A stretch of 64,000 bases of DNA from Candidatus Peribacteria bacterium (GTDB lineage: Bacteria > Patescibacteriota > Gracilibacteria > UBA1369 > LOWO2-01-FULL-3). Positions 54,553 through 63,160 of this stretch are shown here, piece after piece. Numbering within the stretch: the first letter of the stretch is position 1; each line of letters opens with the position of its first letter. Below the pieces are notes generated by a model. The model was not told where the DNA came from and did not search any database. It worked only from the letters and a program-made list of their open reading frames with translations. The stretch lies in contig CALREX010000001.1 of NCBI GenBank assembly GCA_943356465.1, positions 186,001 through 250,000 of the forward strand, written 5' to 3'. The translations under genes were made by a program, and so were the position numbers.

Positions 54553-54644
54553 TTTCTTTATTTTTGTTTTTATTAAATCTAATAATTCTAGCAGAAATAA
54601 GGCGAAAAATCAATCATTTAGGCTCTAAAATAAGACTAAAAAGG

Positions 54645-54672
54645 TTTAAATTTCATTGAAAATCTGTATAAT
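54645..54672 (+). promoter_or_regulatory. murA promoter
   Basis: TTTAAA (54645-54650), 16-bp spacer, TATAAT (54667-54672) preceded by TG. The ATG is 9 nt further on, so the leader is at most a few bases. Confidence 0.65.
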
Positions 54673-54681
54673 GCCTTCGTT

Positions 54682-55935
54682 ATGGCTAATTTTGTAATAA
54701 AAGGAGGTAAAAAACTTCAAGGAGAGGTCACGGTAAGTGGCTCAAAAAACGCTGCACTTCCGATAATCTGTGCATCACTTTTATCTAAAGAAAAAGTTAC
54801 ACTTGAGAATGTCCCAAACATAGAAGACGTCAGGTCAATGATAAAAATTATCACAGCACTTGGAGCAAAAACATCATTTGAAAATAATATACTTGAGATA
54901 GATCCTTCGAAAGTTTCAGATCAGGAAATTCCAAATGAAATGGTTACAAAAATGCGCGCATCAATTTTGATACTTGGTGGACTTTTGCCACGAACAGGAA
55001 ATGTGAAAATGCAATATCCTGGAGGATGTGTTCTTGGAAAAAGATCGGTAGATTCACACACGCATGCATTCAAAGAACTCGGATGCGAAGTTATAGATGA
55101 TACTCAAGGTATAAATATCAAATGTAATATTTTAAAAGGCAAAAAAATAATTCTTCCGGAATTAAGCGTCACAGCAACAGAAAACGCAATAATGGCATCG
55201 GTCTTGGCGCAAGGGGAAACTGAAATAAGGCTTGCAGCATGCGAACCTCATGTACAAGATTTGTGTGAATTCCTAAACAAGAGAGGAGCAAAAATAAAAG
55301 GAGTCGGAACAAATGTTTTGAGAATAAAAGGAGTTAAAAAATTAAAGAAAGTAAAATATAGAATAACAGGCGATTACTTGGAAGCTGGTACGCTAGTTAT
55401 AGCGGCAGCAGCTACAGGCGGAAATGTCCTCATTAAAGGGTTTAACACAAATGATTTGGATAGTCTTTGGCAAAAACTTGAAGAAACAGGAGTACCAACA
55501 ATTATAGGAAAAGATAGCGTAAAAATAAATCATGCAACAAAGTTGCATGCGATAAAAACTCTTAGGACAGCGGTTTTTCCAAGTTTCCCAACAGACTTGC
55601 AAGCCCCATTCGCAGTACTTCTAACACAAGCACATGGAGTTAGTAAAGTATTCGAAACATTATTCGAAGGAAGACTAAATTATATTTTTGAACTTGAAAA
55701 AATGGGGGCAAAAATAAACCTTTTAAATCCTCATCAAGCCCTCATCTCAGGGCCAACAAATCTAAAAGGTGTACCAATTGCAAGTTGTGATATCAGGGCT
55801 GGAGCTGCGATGGTCATAGCGGCACTTGTCGCAGAAGGCAAAACTGAAATTTCAAATATAAACTATATCGATCGTGGCTATGAAAAACTCGAAGATAAAT
55901 TCAGAAATTTGGGTGCTGATATAGAAAGAATTTAA
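54682..55935 (+). CDS. murA: UDP-N-acetylglucosamine 1-carboxyvinyltransferase
   Basis: 417 residues. First step of peptidoglycan precursor synthesis. GSKNAALPIICASLL at the start, the fosfomycin-target Cys in PGGCVLGKRSVDSH, and PTDLQAPFAVLLTQ and DIRAGAAMVIAAL near the end. Because the Cys is kept, fosfomycin sensitivity is expected. The stop overlaps that of the convergent ComEC-like gene. Confidence 0.95.
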   Translation: MANFVIKGGKKLQGEVTVSGSKNAALPIICASLLSKEKVTLENVPNIEDVRSMIKIITALGAKTSFENNILEIDPSKVSDQEIPNEMVTKMRASILILGGLLPRTGNVKMQYPGGCVLGKRSVDSHTHAFKELGCEVIDDTQGINIKCNILKGKKIILPELSVTATENAIMASVLAQGETEIRLAACEPHVQDLCEFLNKRGAKIKGVGTNVLRIKGVKKLKKVKYRITGDYLEAGTLVIAAAATGGNVLIKGFNTNDLDSLWQKLEETGVPTIIGKDSVKINHATKLHAIKTLRTAVFPSFPTDLQAPFAVLLTQAHGVSKVFETLFEGRLNYIFELEKMGAKINLLNPHQALISGPTNLKGVPIASCDIRAGAAMVIAALVAEGKTEISNINYIDRGYEKLEDKFRNLGADIERI

Positions 55936-56786
55936 AAAACTAGTTCCACCTTAGAGTCCAGATCAGTGCGATAAATTTTTATTCCGTATTTATTCAATCT
56001 ATCCAAAATCATATCTGGAGGGAAACCGTATGAATTATTTTTACCGCAACTTATAATGGCGATTTTAGGCCTTAAAGCACGCAAAAATATATCACTCGAA
56101 GATTTTTTACTTCCATGATGAGATACCTTTAAGACATCAGATTTCAAGTCATTATATTTGGCAACAATCTTTTTTTCTATACCTTCTCCGATATCTCCTC
56201 CGACAAAAATAGACTTATCTCCATAAATAATTCTCATCGCAATAGATGAATCATTTACATCTTTAAAAGTTTGTCCACTGATTTTAGAAAATGGATAAAG
56301 TGTATCTATAAATGTACTCCCGAAATCAAAATCTGTTGTTGCATCTGCAACAAAAACTTCAGCACCTTCATCTTTAACTGCTTTAAGGAAATCCGCATAC
56401 ACACGACTCTTATAAATAACCAAAGTCATCATTACACGTTTTACGTCATAGTCTTTCAGCACACTTATAAGCCCTGTCACATGATCTGAGTGTGGATGAG
56501 TAAGAACCATAAGATCAATTGTTTTATCAAAGAAAAACATGGCTTCAGAAAGGCCTTTCATTACAGAATTATTGGGCCCGCCATCGATCAAAATATGTTG
56601 ATTCTCAGGTGTTTTTATAAGCAGGCTGTCTCCTTGTCCAACGTCCAAAAAATATGCATGAAATCTGTTGTCAGGTAAATCCAATGCAAAAATAACGCAT
56701 GACACAGCGCCAACAAAGATGATTTGAAACGCATACTTTCTGATCAATTTTAAAGTTTTTACAAAAAACATGCCCACATAATACAA
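55932..56786 (-). CDS. ComEC-like metallo-beta-lactamase hydrolase
   Basis: 284 residues. One N-terminal membrane helix, then the ComEC C-terminal hydrolase type: FLDVGQGDSLLIKTPENQHILIDGGP, LTHPHSDHVTGL, FVGGDIGEGIEKKI and LKVSHHGSKKSSSDIFL. The channel part of ComEC is absent, so this is a stand-alone surface nuclease or phosphodiesterase, perhaps used in DNA uptake (inference). An inner start at 56768 (MFFVKTL) is possible. Confidence 0.85.
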   Translation of the reverse strand: MYYVGMFFVKTLKLIRKYAFQIIFVGAVSCVIFALDLPDNRFHAYFLDVGQGDSLLIKTPENQHILIDGGPNNSVMKGLSEAMFFFDKTIDLMVLTHPHSDHVTGLISVLKDYDVKRVMMTLVIYKSRVYADFLKAVKDEGAEVFVADATTDFDFGSTFIDTLYPFSKISGQTFKDVNDSSIAMRIIYGDKSIFVGGDIGEGIEKKIVAKYNDLKSDVLKVSHHGSKKSSSDIFLRALRPKIAIISCGKNNSYGFPPDMILDRLNKYGIKIYRTDLDSKVELVF

Positions 56787-56831
56787 AGGGAAGATTAAAT
56801 TTATATTAAAAAAAGTTAAATTTTTTCTAAA

Positions 56832-58310
56832 TTATTTTTTCTTTTTCTTTGTAGCAAATCTTCCAAGGACGGTTGACAAAGCAACTAGTCCAATAAGTTC
56901 AGGTCCTGTCTCAGCCAAGGTAACCTTTTTTACGATACCTTCACTTTCGTTTCCGGCAGCATCTTTTTGTGTGATTTTAAACCAATACTCTCCCGGAGAA
57001 AGGTCCTTTGCTGAATATTTTGTAGCAGTAGCGTCAAGGCTAGCTTTCTTTGCATAGCTTGTTCCTTGGTCTTGGCTCATATAAATAAGTTGTTCTTTTG
57101 TGTCAGTTTTATTTTCCACAGGATTTTCCCATGAAAGATTTACGACATATTTCCCAGCTGCAAAAACATAGTCAGCCATAAGTTTTGCAACATCTTTGGG
57201 AGGAAGTATATCCTTGATATTATCAGGAGTTTTTGCACCTGCAACACCAACAAATTCACCGGTAGCCTTTGAGGCAGATACTTCATTTCCACTGGTATCT
57301 TTTAGTCCTAGAACTGAAACTGTATATTTTTTTTCTGATTGAGGAGAAGTAGTAACTATTGCTGAAGCATCAACAACATTTTTACTATCCTTTCCGAGTT
57401 CAACGCCCAAAACCTGTAGTTGTTTCTTCTCATCAGCCGCTTCGACGATGCTAAAATTTTGAGAAGGATCGATACCCAAAACAACAGTTTCATTGAAAGT
57501 TACAATCACATGGGTATTATCCATTGGTTCAACTTTTACAACTTCAGGACCCTTAACATCCTCAGCAACCTTATTTGCATCACTACCATCAAATTCTGCA
57601 GTATCCGAAGTTCCGCTGATTATAGGATTACCGGAAATATCCTCAATATCTATTCCAGCAGTAAGTTTATATTTTGATTTCAGTGTTTGTGGAGCCGTAG
57701 AAAGAATTATAGTCTTTTTTTCTTTATCATCTTTGTCAATTTCCACTTTCAAAACAGCTAAAGGTTCAAGAGTATCTTCATCTTCGATTTGGAAAGCATC
57801 CTCAGGTTTTTCTTTTGGCAATACAACAGCTTCAGAAAAGACGACTTTAACCTGTTCTTTGCTTATAGCGGTAGCCTTTGAGACTTGAGGAGCTGTATTA
57901 TCTTTTGCCTCAGGAGCATCAGCGGTAGGAGTCACAGAAACTTCTGGAGCTCCCCAGTTTACACTTTCATTTCCAGCCGCATCATATGCGATTACCGAAA
58001 AATAATACTTTTTACCATTTTCAAGCCCAGTAATGTTATAAGTTAGGACATTTCCAGCATCTTTGATAAACGCATATTTTTCTCCTGGATTTTTCACAGA
58101 CTTAACGTCATAGTGCACTTGATATCCAGCCACTTTTAAATTGTCAGTCGCACTGTCCCAAGAGATTTTTGCCCCTTTATTCAGAGCAACTCCCTTTAGT
58201 CCGATAACATCACTTGGAGAGTCTTTATCTACAGCCGCAAAGGCTGTAAAGCTCATAAGCGTAACGACTAATGCCAGTGATGTGAACAGTTTTGAGAATA
58301 CGTTCTTCAT
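56832..58310 (-). CDS. wall-sorted FnIII / bacterial Ig-like surface protein
   Basis: 492 residues. Signal peptide (FTSLALVVTLMSFTAFA), an FnIII domain (about 33-130: AKISWDSATDNLKVAGYQVHYDV ... AYDAAGNES), two SbsA-type Ig-like domains (about 142-360, each TAPQVSKATAISKEQVKVVFSEAV-like), a second FnIII, then LAETGPE, a hydrophobic stretch and KKKKK. This end looks like an LPXTG-type sorting signal with AETGP in place of LPXTG. No sortase is in the window. TATAAT is at 58349-58344, 33 nt before the start. Confidence 0.82.
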   Translation of the reverse strand: MKNVFSKLFTSLALVVTLMSFTAFAAVDKDSPSDVIGLKGVALNKGAKISWDSATDNLKVAGYQVHYDVKSVKNPGEKYAFIKDAGNVLTYNITGLENGKKYYFSVIAYDAAGNESVNWGAPEVSVTPTADAPEAKDNTAPQVSKATAISKEQVKVVFSEAVVLPKEKPEDAFQIEDEDTLEPLAVLKVEIDKDDKEKKTIILSTAPQTLKSKYKLTAGIDIEDISGNPIISGTSDTAEFDGSDANKVAEDVKGPEVVKVEPMDNTHVIVTFNETVVLGIDPSQNFSIVEAADEKKQLQVLGVELGKDSKNVVDASAIVTTSPQSEKKYTVSVLGLKDTSGNEVSASKATGEFVGVAGAKTPDNIKDILPPKDVAKLMADYVFAAGKYVVNLSWENPVENKTDTKEQLIYMSQDQGTSYAKKASLDATATKYSAKDLSPGEYWFKITQKDAAGNESEGIVKKVTLAETGPELIGLVALSTVLGRFATKKKKK

Positions 58311-58415
58311 TTTTGTTTTTGTTTAAATTCTTTGTATCAGGAAATTATAGCAAAAAACGCTGGATTTATCAACCCCCTTTTCATTAGAATGGGGCAAGGA
58401 ATAAAAACACTGTTC

Positions 58416-59189
58416 ATGAACATAAATATCGACGAAAATATATTTAAGCAATACACAGGCCTGAAAGTGGGGGTAATCATAATAAAAAGTGTAAACAATA
58501 CAAGACGCATTTCGTATATTCAAAGCCTGCTTCGTGGTATTTGGGCTCAGCGTCAAAAGGAATTTGAGAACAAGGAGATACATGATGAGCCATACATCAA
58601 AGCCTGGGACGAGGCATTTGGGATGTTTGGAGTTTCTCCTTTAAAACATCAGCATATAGTTGCAAAACTGCTTCAAAAAGCGAAATCCGGAGCAGAAGTG
58701 GTACACAAAACAGCACTTGAAGATATATGTAGATATTTCAATATGAAATACCTGCTTCCGGTTAGGGGAAAAGACATAGATTGGCTTTGCGGAGACCTGA
58801 ATCTAGTCTATACCAAGGGCGGAGAACCATTCAGACCTGCAAATTCAATAGAGGTTTACAATGCAGGTGAAGGCGAAGTGTCATACATGGATAAAGGTGG
58901 AATAGTACAGAGATACTGGAATTATCGTGAATGTGAAAGAACGAAAATAACAATGCGCACGGTAAATTCAGCATTTATAGTCGAAGATTTGAGCAATATG
59001 CATCTGGATAAATTTGGCGAAATACTAAGAGAAATGGGCATGAACATAATAAAATACATAGGTGGAGAAATAGAGGAATACATTCTAACGTCAGAAAATC
59101 CATCCGTTAATCTTGGTGTAGAAGGTAGGCGTACAGCGGACGATTCAAAAATTCCACTTCAAGAAAAAGCCTACTTCTTAAAAATCTAA
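58416..59189 (+). CDS. B3/B4 tRNA-binding domain protein
   Basis: 257 residues from ATG at 58416; the frame opens at 58332, but that stretch overlaps the promoter of the divergent gene and lacks family character. It resembles the B3/4 editing domain of PheRS beta and free-standing relatives: SYIQSLLRGIWAQRQKEF, AWDEAFGMFGVSPLKHQHIVAKLLQKA, LPVRGKDIDWLCGDLNLVYTKGGEPF, VSYMDKGGIVQRYWNYRECERTKIT. Free forms may edit mischarged tRNA. It precedes argS by 2 bp, supporting a translation role. Confidence 0.8.
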   Translation: MNINIDENIFKQYTGLKVGVIIIKSVNNTRRISYIQSLLRGIWAQRQKEFENKEIHDEPYIKAWDEAFGMFGVSPLKHQHIVAKLLQKAKSGAEVVHKTALEDICRYFNMKYLLPVRGKDIDWLCGDLNLVYTKGGEPFRPANSIEVYNAGEGEVSYMDKGGIVQRYWNYRECERTKITMRTVNSAFIVEDLSNMHLDKFGEILREMGMNIIKYIGGEIEEYILTSENPSVNLGVEGRRTADDSKIPLQEKAYFLKI

Positions 59190-59191
59190 AA

Positions 59192-60967
59192 ATGACAACA
59201 AAAGACAAAATAAAATCCATCATTGAGAAAGCTGTAAAAAAAACGCTAAAAGGCAAAGGCGAGCGCATGGCGCGAGCGCGAACAAGTGAAGCGAGTGGCT
59301 CTGCCACCGCTGAACGTAGTGAGCTTATAAATTTAGAATATCCTGCGGATGTTTCACATGGAGATTATGCGGCAAATATTGCAATGAAACTTGGGAAAAT
59401 TATGCAAAAAAATCCAAGGGAAATCGCGGAGCAAATTGTTAAAAATATTTCAAAAAACATACTTATAGAAAAAGTTGAAATAGCGGGCCCTGGATTTATA
59501 AATTTTTTCATTTCTGAAAAAGTGTTAAAAAATGAAATCTCAAAAGTCATAAAAGAAAAAACAAAATACGGAAGATCCAATACGGGGAAAAATAAAAAAA
59601 TAATTGTTGAATATAGCGCTCCGAATATTGCAAAACCACTCGGAGTTCATCATTTACTATCAACAGTAATAGGGCAGACATTAAACAATATTTTGAGTTA
59701 TATCGGATATAAAACAATATCAATAAACCACATAGGAGATTGGGGTACACAGTTTGGGAAATTAATCTATGCATACAAAAAATGGGGTAAAAAAGATGTG
59801 TTAGACAAAGATCCGATCAATGAAATGCTAAAGCTTTACGTGAAATTTCATGATGAAGCGGAAAAAGATCCAAAACTTGAGGACTTTGCAAGAAAAGAAT
59901 TTAAAGATTTCGAAGAAGGAGATAAGGAAAACAGAAAATTATGGAAATGGTTTGTTGACGAAAGTTTGAAAGAAATAAATAAAACTTACAAAAAACTCTC
60001 CGGAATAAAATTTGATTTTACACTTGGAGAAAGTTTTTATGAGGACAAAATGGCCGATATTCTTGCGGAAGGAAAAAAGAAAAAAATATTTGTGGAAGGG
60101 GATGAAGGCTCATACATCGCAAAATTTTCAGATGAAAATATTTCACCACTGGTGATTCAGAAAAAAGATGGAGCAACACTTTATTCCACAAGAGACATGG
60201 CAACACTGAAGTACAGAATAAGTCGTTGGCATCCAGAGAAGATTGTATACGTTGTAGACATGGCGCAGAACATGTATTTCAAACAACTGTTTGACATAGC
60301 AAAAAGATTTTCATGGTACAACGATGAAGCTGTTCACGTAAGTTTTGGAAGAATGAGAATGGAAAACATGCAAATGAGCACAAGAAAAGGAAATATTATA
60401 TTGCTTGATCAGGTGATTGAGGAAGCAGTGAAAAGAGCAAGAAAAATAATAGAAGAAAAAAGCCCAAATCTTAAGAACAAGGATAAAGTCGCGGAAATAG
60501 TGGGAATTGGATCAGTAAAATACAATATACTTTCACAAAACAGAACAACAGATATAGTTTTTGACTGGGATAAAATGCTGTCATTGGAAGGCAATAGCGC
60601 ACCATATATGCAGTACACCTATGCAAGAGCGCACAGTATTTTGAGAAAGGCAAAAACTGCTAAAGTATCAGGAAAACAGGTCGAAAACAAAACAGAAGTC
60701 GCAGAAAAAACATCTCAACTCTTGCGCATGATTCCAAAATTTGAAGAACATTTGATTCATTCTGCAAAGGAATACAGACCAAATTTACTATGTCAGTATT
60801 TATATGAATTGGCTCAGAAATTTAATTCTTTCTACAACTCAGTTCCTGTCCTTACGGCAAAAGAACCAAAAGATAGATTGTTTAGATTAAAAGTAGCGCA
60901 GTCCGTTAGCCAAATTTTGCAAAATGGTCTCGCTCTGCTTGGGGTTAATGTGGTAGAAGAGATGTAA
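59192..60967 (+). CDS. argS: arginyl-tRNA synthetase with repeat-encoded insertion
   Basis: 591 residues, class I. SAPNIAKPLGVHHLLSTVIGQ is the HIGH region (here GVHH), and MSTRKGN is the KMSKS-like motif; the DALR anticodon domain follows. Residues 23-46, between the first helix and the conserved INLEYPADVSHGDYAANIA, are encoded by a 70-bp palindromic repeat (59258-59327) also present downstream of the gene. The insertion keeps the frame and falls in a surface loop of the N-terminal Add1 domain, so the enzyme is probably active. Confidence 0.93.
   Translation: MTTKDKIKSIIEKAVKKTLKGKGERMARARTSEASGSATAERSELINLEYPADVSHGDYAANIAMKLGKIMQKNPREIAEQIVKNISKNILIEKVEIAGPGFINFFISEKVLKNEISKVIKEKTKYGRSNTGKNKKIIVEYSAPNIAKPLGVHHLLSTVIGQTLNNILSYIGYKTISINHIGDWGTQFGKLIYAYKKWGKKDVLDKDPINEMLKLYVKFHDEAEKDPKLEDFARKEFKDFEEGDKENRKLWKWFVDESLKEINKTYKKLSGIKFDFTLGESFYEDKMADILAEGKKKKIFVEGDEGSYIAKFSDENISPLVIQKKDGATLYSTRDMATLKYRISRWHPEKIVYVVDMAQNMYFKQLFDIAKRFSWYNDEAVHVSFGRMRMENMQMSTRKGNIILLDQVIEEAVKRARKIIEEKSPNLKNKDKVAEIVGIGSVKYNILSQNRTTDIVFDWDKMLSLEGNSAPYMQYTYARAHSILRKAKTAKVSGKQVENKTEVAEKTSQLLRMIPKFEEHLIHSAKEYRPNLLCQYLYELAQKFNSFYNSVPVLTAKEPKDRLFRLKVAQSVSQILQNGLALLGVNVVEEM
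59258..59327 (+). repeat. palindromic repeat copy inside argS
   Basis: 70 bp, about 5 differences from the copy at 61344-61413 and equal in length. It contains a GCGC/GCGC hairpin and TGGC-TCT-GCCA flanked by AGCG/CGCT. Its GC content is far above the flanking argS DNA. In the gene frame it has no stop codon and codes an Ala/Arg/Ser/Glu-rich loop. Confidence 0.88.
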
Positions 60968-60992
60968 GATACTTTTAGCCGGAAAGACAAAT

Positions 60993-61062
60993 GCGAGGGC
61001 ACGGCCCGAGCGCGTAGCTAGCGAAGAATGTGGCTCTGCCACTTCTGAGTGACGCGAGCCTA
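60993..61062 (+). repeat. palindromic repeat copy 1 near tRNA-Ser
   Basis: A divergent member of the family found in argS, with TGTGGCTCTGCCAC as its core hairpin. It ends 5 bp before tRNA-Ser(CGA). Confidence 0.75.
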
Positions 61063-61067
61063 AAAAT

Positions 61068-61156
<89 letters not shown>

Positions 61157-61200
61157 TATTTTACTTTCTGTTGCCGTAGCAAAAGAGATGTAATATAATT

Positions 61201-61259
61201 CGCGAGCTCGAAGCAAGTGAAGAATGTGGCTTTGCCACTTCTGATCGATGCAAAGCTTA
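61201..61259 (+). repeat. palindromic repeat copy 2 (5' truncated)
   Basis: Begins CGCGAGCTCGAAGCAAGTGA and lacks the first part of the repeat. Core TGTGGCTTTGCCAC, end AAGCTTA. Confidence 0.78.
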
Positions 61260-61265
61260 CAAAAC

Positions 61266-61337
61266 GGCGAGCGCATGGCGCGAGCGCGAAGCAAGTGAAG
61301 AATATGGCTTTGCCACTTCTGAGCGACGCAAAGCTTA
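61266..61337 (+). repeat. palindromic repeat copy 3
   Basis: 72 bp, same order of blocks as the argS copy. Separated from copies 2 and 4 by only 6 bp (CAAAAC), forming a tandem array. Confidence 0.82.
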
Positions 61338-61343
61338 CAAAAC

Positions 61344-61413
61344 GGCGAGCGCACGGCGCGAGCGCGAACAAGTGAAGCGTATGGCTCTGCCATCGCTGAA
61401 CGTAGTGAGCTTA
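61344..61413 (+). repeat. palindromic repeat copy 4
   Basis: 70 bp, the closest relative of the argS copy (about 93 percent identical by eye). It ends 8 bp before tRNA-Ser(TGA). Confidence 0.85.
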
Positions 61414-61421
61414 CAAAATAA

Positions 61422-61511
61422 GGAGAGATGGCCGAGTGGTTGAAGGCGATAGTCTTGAAAACTATTAGGGTCGAAAGGCTCTCGGGGGTTCGAATCCCTC
61501 TCTCTCCGCCA
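61422..61511 (+). tRNA. tRNA-Ser (TGA)
   Basis: 90 nt with encoded CCA. Acceptor GGAGAGA/TCTCTCC, anticodon stem ATAGT/ACTAT around CTTGAAA with TGA, long variable arm. The recombinase remnant reads into it from the right, so it is the likely integration target. Confidence 0.95.
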
Positions 61512-61544
61512 AAATTGAAAATCGGAATTGGAAGCCGAAATGGG

Positions 61545-61703
61545 GTCGGCGCGAAGCGCCGACACAAACGCATTCCCGCCAAAAATTCCCGAATCCAAAA
61601 GGTTTTTCCACGCTCCGCGTGGCTCAAAAAAGACGGTTCGATCCTTAATTTGAAAGTTCGAACCGGCTTTTTTGTACAAATGAAGTTTTTCTTCATTTGT
61701 ACA
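61545..61703. repeat. chain of four hairpins downstream of tRNA-Ser(TGA)
   Basis: GTCGGCGC/GCGCCGAC (61545-61563), CCACGC/GCGTGG (61608-61622), CGGTTCGA/TCGAACCG (61634-61665, terminator-like) and a perfect 13-bp repeat TGTACAAATGAAG/CTTCATTTGTACA (61673-61685 with 61691-61703). All lie within the frame of the recombinase remnant. Confidence 0.75.
61634..61673. terminator. terminator downstream of tRNA-Ser(TGA)
   Basis: Stem CGGTTCGA/TCGAACCG extended by an A-run on the left and GCTTTTTT on the right, giving about 16 bp with one mismatch. It can work in both directions. Confidence 0.7.
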
Positions 61704-62188
61704 CTCGTTTGCCAATTCCATATTGTATTTCAAAAACTTTTCGGTAAGTTCGAACCGATTATTCGCTTTTTGCTCAAAAGCCGATAATTTCTCTTTGAGA
61801 AGCTGTTTTTCGTTCACAAGTTTATTTTTCATATCTCGATATTCTTCAAGCGACAACGCACTTTCAAGATACGCATTCATCAGCTTCTCAATCTTGGAAT
61901 CCAAAAGAGAAATATCGGCTTTTGTGTTGTCCGCAAAAAGTGTAGACGATTGGGCTTCATTCAACATATCTTTTCTATTCTCCGCCAACATCCAAGAAGC
62001 CCAGTCGGCTGGCAAAGAAACTTTTTTGATTTTCTTTTGAATTTCGAAAGTGATGATTTCTTCGCGAGTATATTTTTGTAAACAAGGATTTTTCCGTTTG
62101 GTGCAACGCAAATAGTTATGACCTTTCTGCGTTTCAGTGGTAATGAAACATCCACATTCTCCACAACGGAAAAATCCTCTGTACAAAA

Positions 62189-62302
62189 ATGGTTTCAATT
62201 GTTAAGATTGAGAATGGAGTTAATCAAAACCCAACAATCGACACTCTGTCTAAAATAGCGAAGGCTTTTGAGATTAGGGTTGACGACTTGATACAGAAAT
62301 AA
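62189..62302 (+). pseudogene. XRE-type HTH regulator, C-terminal fragment
   Basis: ATG at 62189 opens a 37-residue frame containing IVKIENGVNQNPTIDTL and then SKIAKAFEIRVDDLIQK, the second half of an XRE/Cro HTH (family pattern SKIENGxxxPSxxTLxKIAxAL). The first helices are missing. It meets the recombinase remnant head to head at about 62190, so both genes were cut at the same junction. Confidence 0.7.
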
Positions 62303-62304
62303 CT

Positions 62305-63156
62305 ATGAACACAAAACTCTACAAACTAATACCACTTACTCTCGTAGCGCTCTTTCTCCTCCCCGCCCTCGCCTTTGCACATCAGCCTCGGATAGTAGAG
62401 AGTGATGCCACACAAGTAATAGACCCGGATATATCCAAGGCCTATTACGCCACTCTCACCGGCTCGCCTCATACATACACCATCGACTCACCAGTTGATT
62501 TTGATCTCTATGTCAGCATTTTAGTACCCGATATAAAATCTGCCGACAAAAGCACCACGGCAGAAATTTCTAAAGGAGATGTAAAAGTAGCCACCATCGG
62601 CGGAAGCGACGCCTCATGGAAAAGTTTCTTTGAACCATTTGGGCAAAGTAGCTATCTTGACGGTGGCGAGTACAAAGCTCGCGCCGAAGCCGGAGTCTAC
62701 ACCATCACCGTCAGAAGCCAAAACAACGACAGCAAGTATTCGCTCGCCGTAGGTGAGATAGAGGCGTTTGATAGGGCGGAAGGCATGAATGCGCTCTCTA
62801 TTATTCCAGAATTAAAAAGAGACTTTTTTGAAGAGTCCCCTATAAGCTTTATCAAATCTCCCTTCGGCTGGGGTCTCATCGTCGTAATGTATCTCTTTGC
62901 TGGCATTGTCGGTCTCGTCTACCGCACGATTTTGAAAAAGTTTGCCAAGAATACGGTGCGGGGAGCTACTCATAATATAGGCAAAGTCGACCGCTTGCTC
63001 CGCCTCGCCATAGGCGTAGGGTTGCTCCTATGGGCCATCACCACCACCTGGAGCCCCATCCTCATCTTCTTCTCCGGCCTCGCCCTCTTTGAGGCAATCT
63101 TTAGCTGGTGTGGCTTCTACGCTGCGCTGGGGAAAAACACTTGTCCAATAAATTAA
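62305..63156 (+). CDS. exported protein with C-terminal DUF2892 membrane domain
   Basis: 283 residues. Signal peptide (LTLVALFLLPALAFA), an extracellular beta domain (about 22-165), one membrane helix (GWGLIVVMYLFAGIVGLVY), then the DUF2892/YgaP-like pair of helices starting HNIGKVDRLLRLAIGVGLLL and ending WCGFYAALGKNTC. The N-terminal domain resembles a cell-surface beta sandwich with no named family. Its DNA is visibly richer in GC than the rest of the window, so it may be recently acquired. The start is 2 bp after the XRE fragment. Confidence 0.75.
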   Translation: MNTKLYKLIPLTLVALFLLPALAFAHQPRIVESDATQVIDPDISKAYYATLTGSPHTYTIDSPVDFDLYVSILVPDIKSADKSTTAEISKGDVKVATIGGSDASWKSFFEPFGQSSYLDGGEYKARAEAGVYTITVRSQNNDSKYSLAVGEIEAFDRAEGMNALSIIPELKRDFFEESPISFIKSPFGWGLIVVMYLFAGIVGLVYRTILKKFAKNTVRGATHNIGKVDRLLRLAIGVGLLLWAITTTWSPILIFFSGLALFEAIFSWCGFYAALGKNTCPIN

Positions 63157-63160
63157 ATTT

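Larger units (their letters stand above)
61512..62190 (-). pseudogene. serine recombinase, C-terminal half only
   Basis: The frame starts abruptly near 62190 without ATG and stays open through tRNA-Ser to 61335. It begins KPFLYRGFFRCGECGCFITTETQKGHNYLRC, the zinc beta-ribbon of large serine recombinases, followed by the long coiled coil (ISLLDSKIEKLMNAYL ... LKEKLSAFEQ). The catalytic resolvase domain and first DNA-binding part are missing. The 3' part contains several strong hairpins. A remnant of an element integrated next to tRNA-Ser(TGA). Confidence 0.82.
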
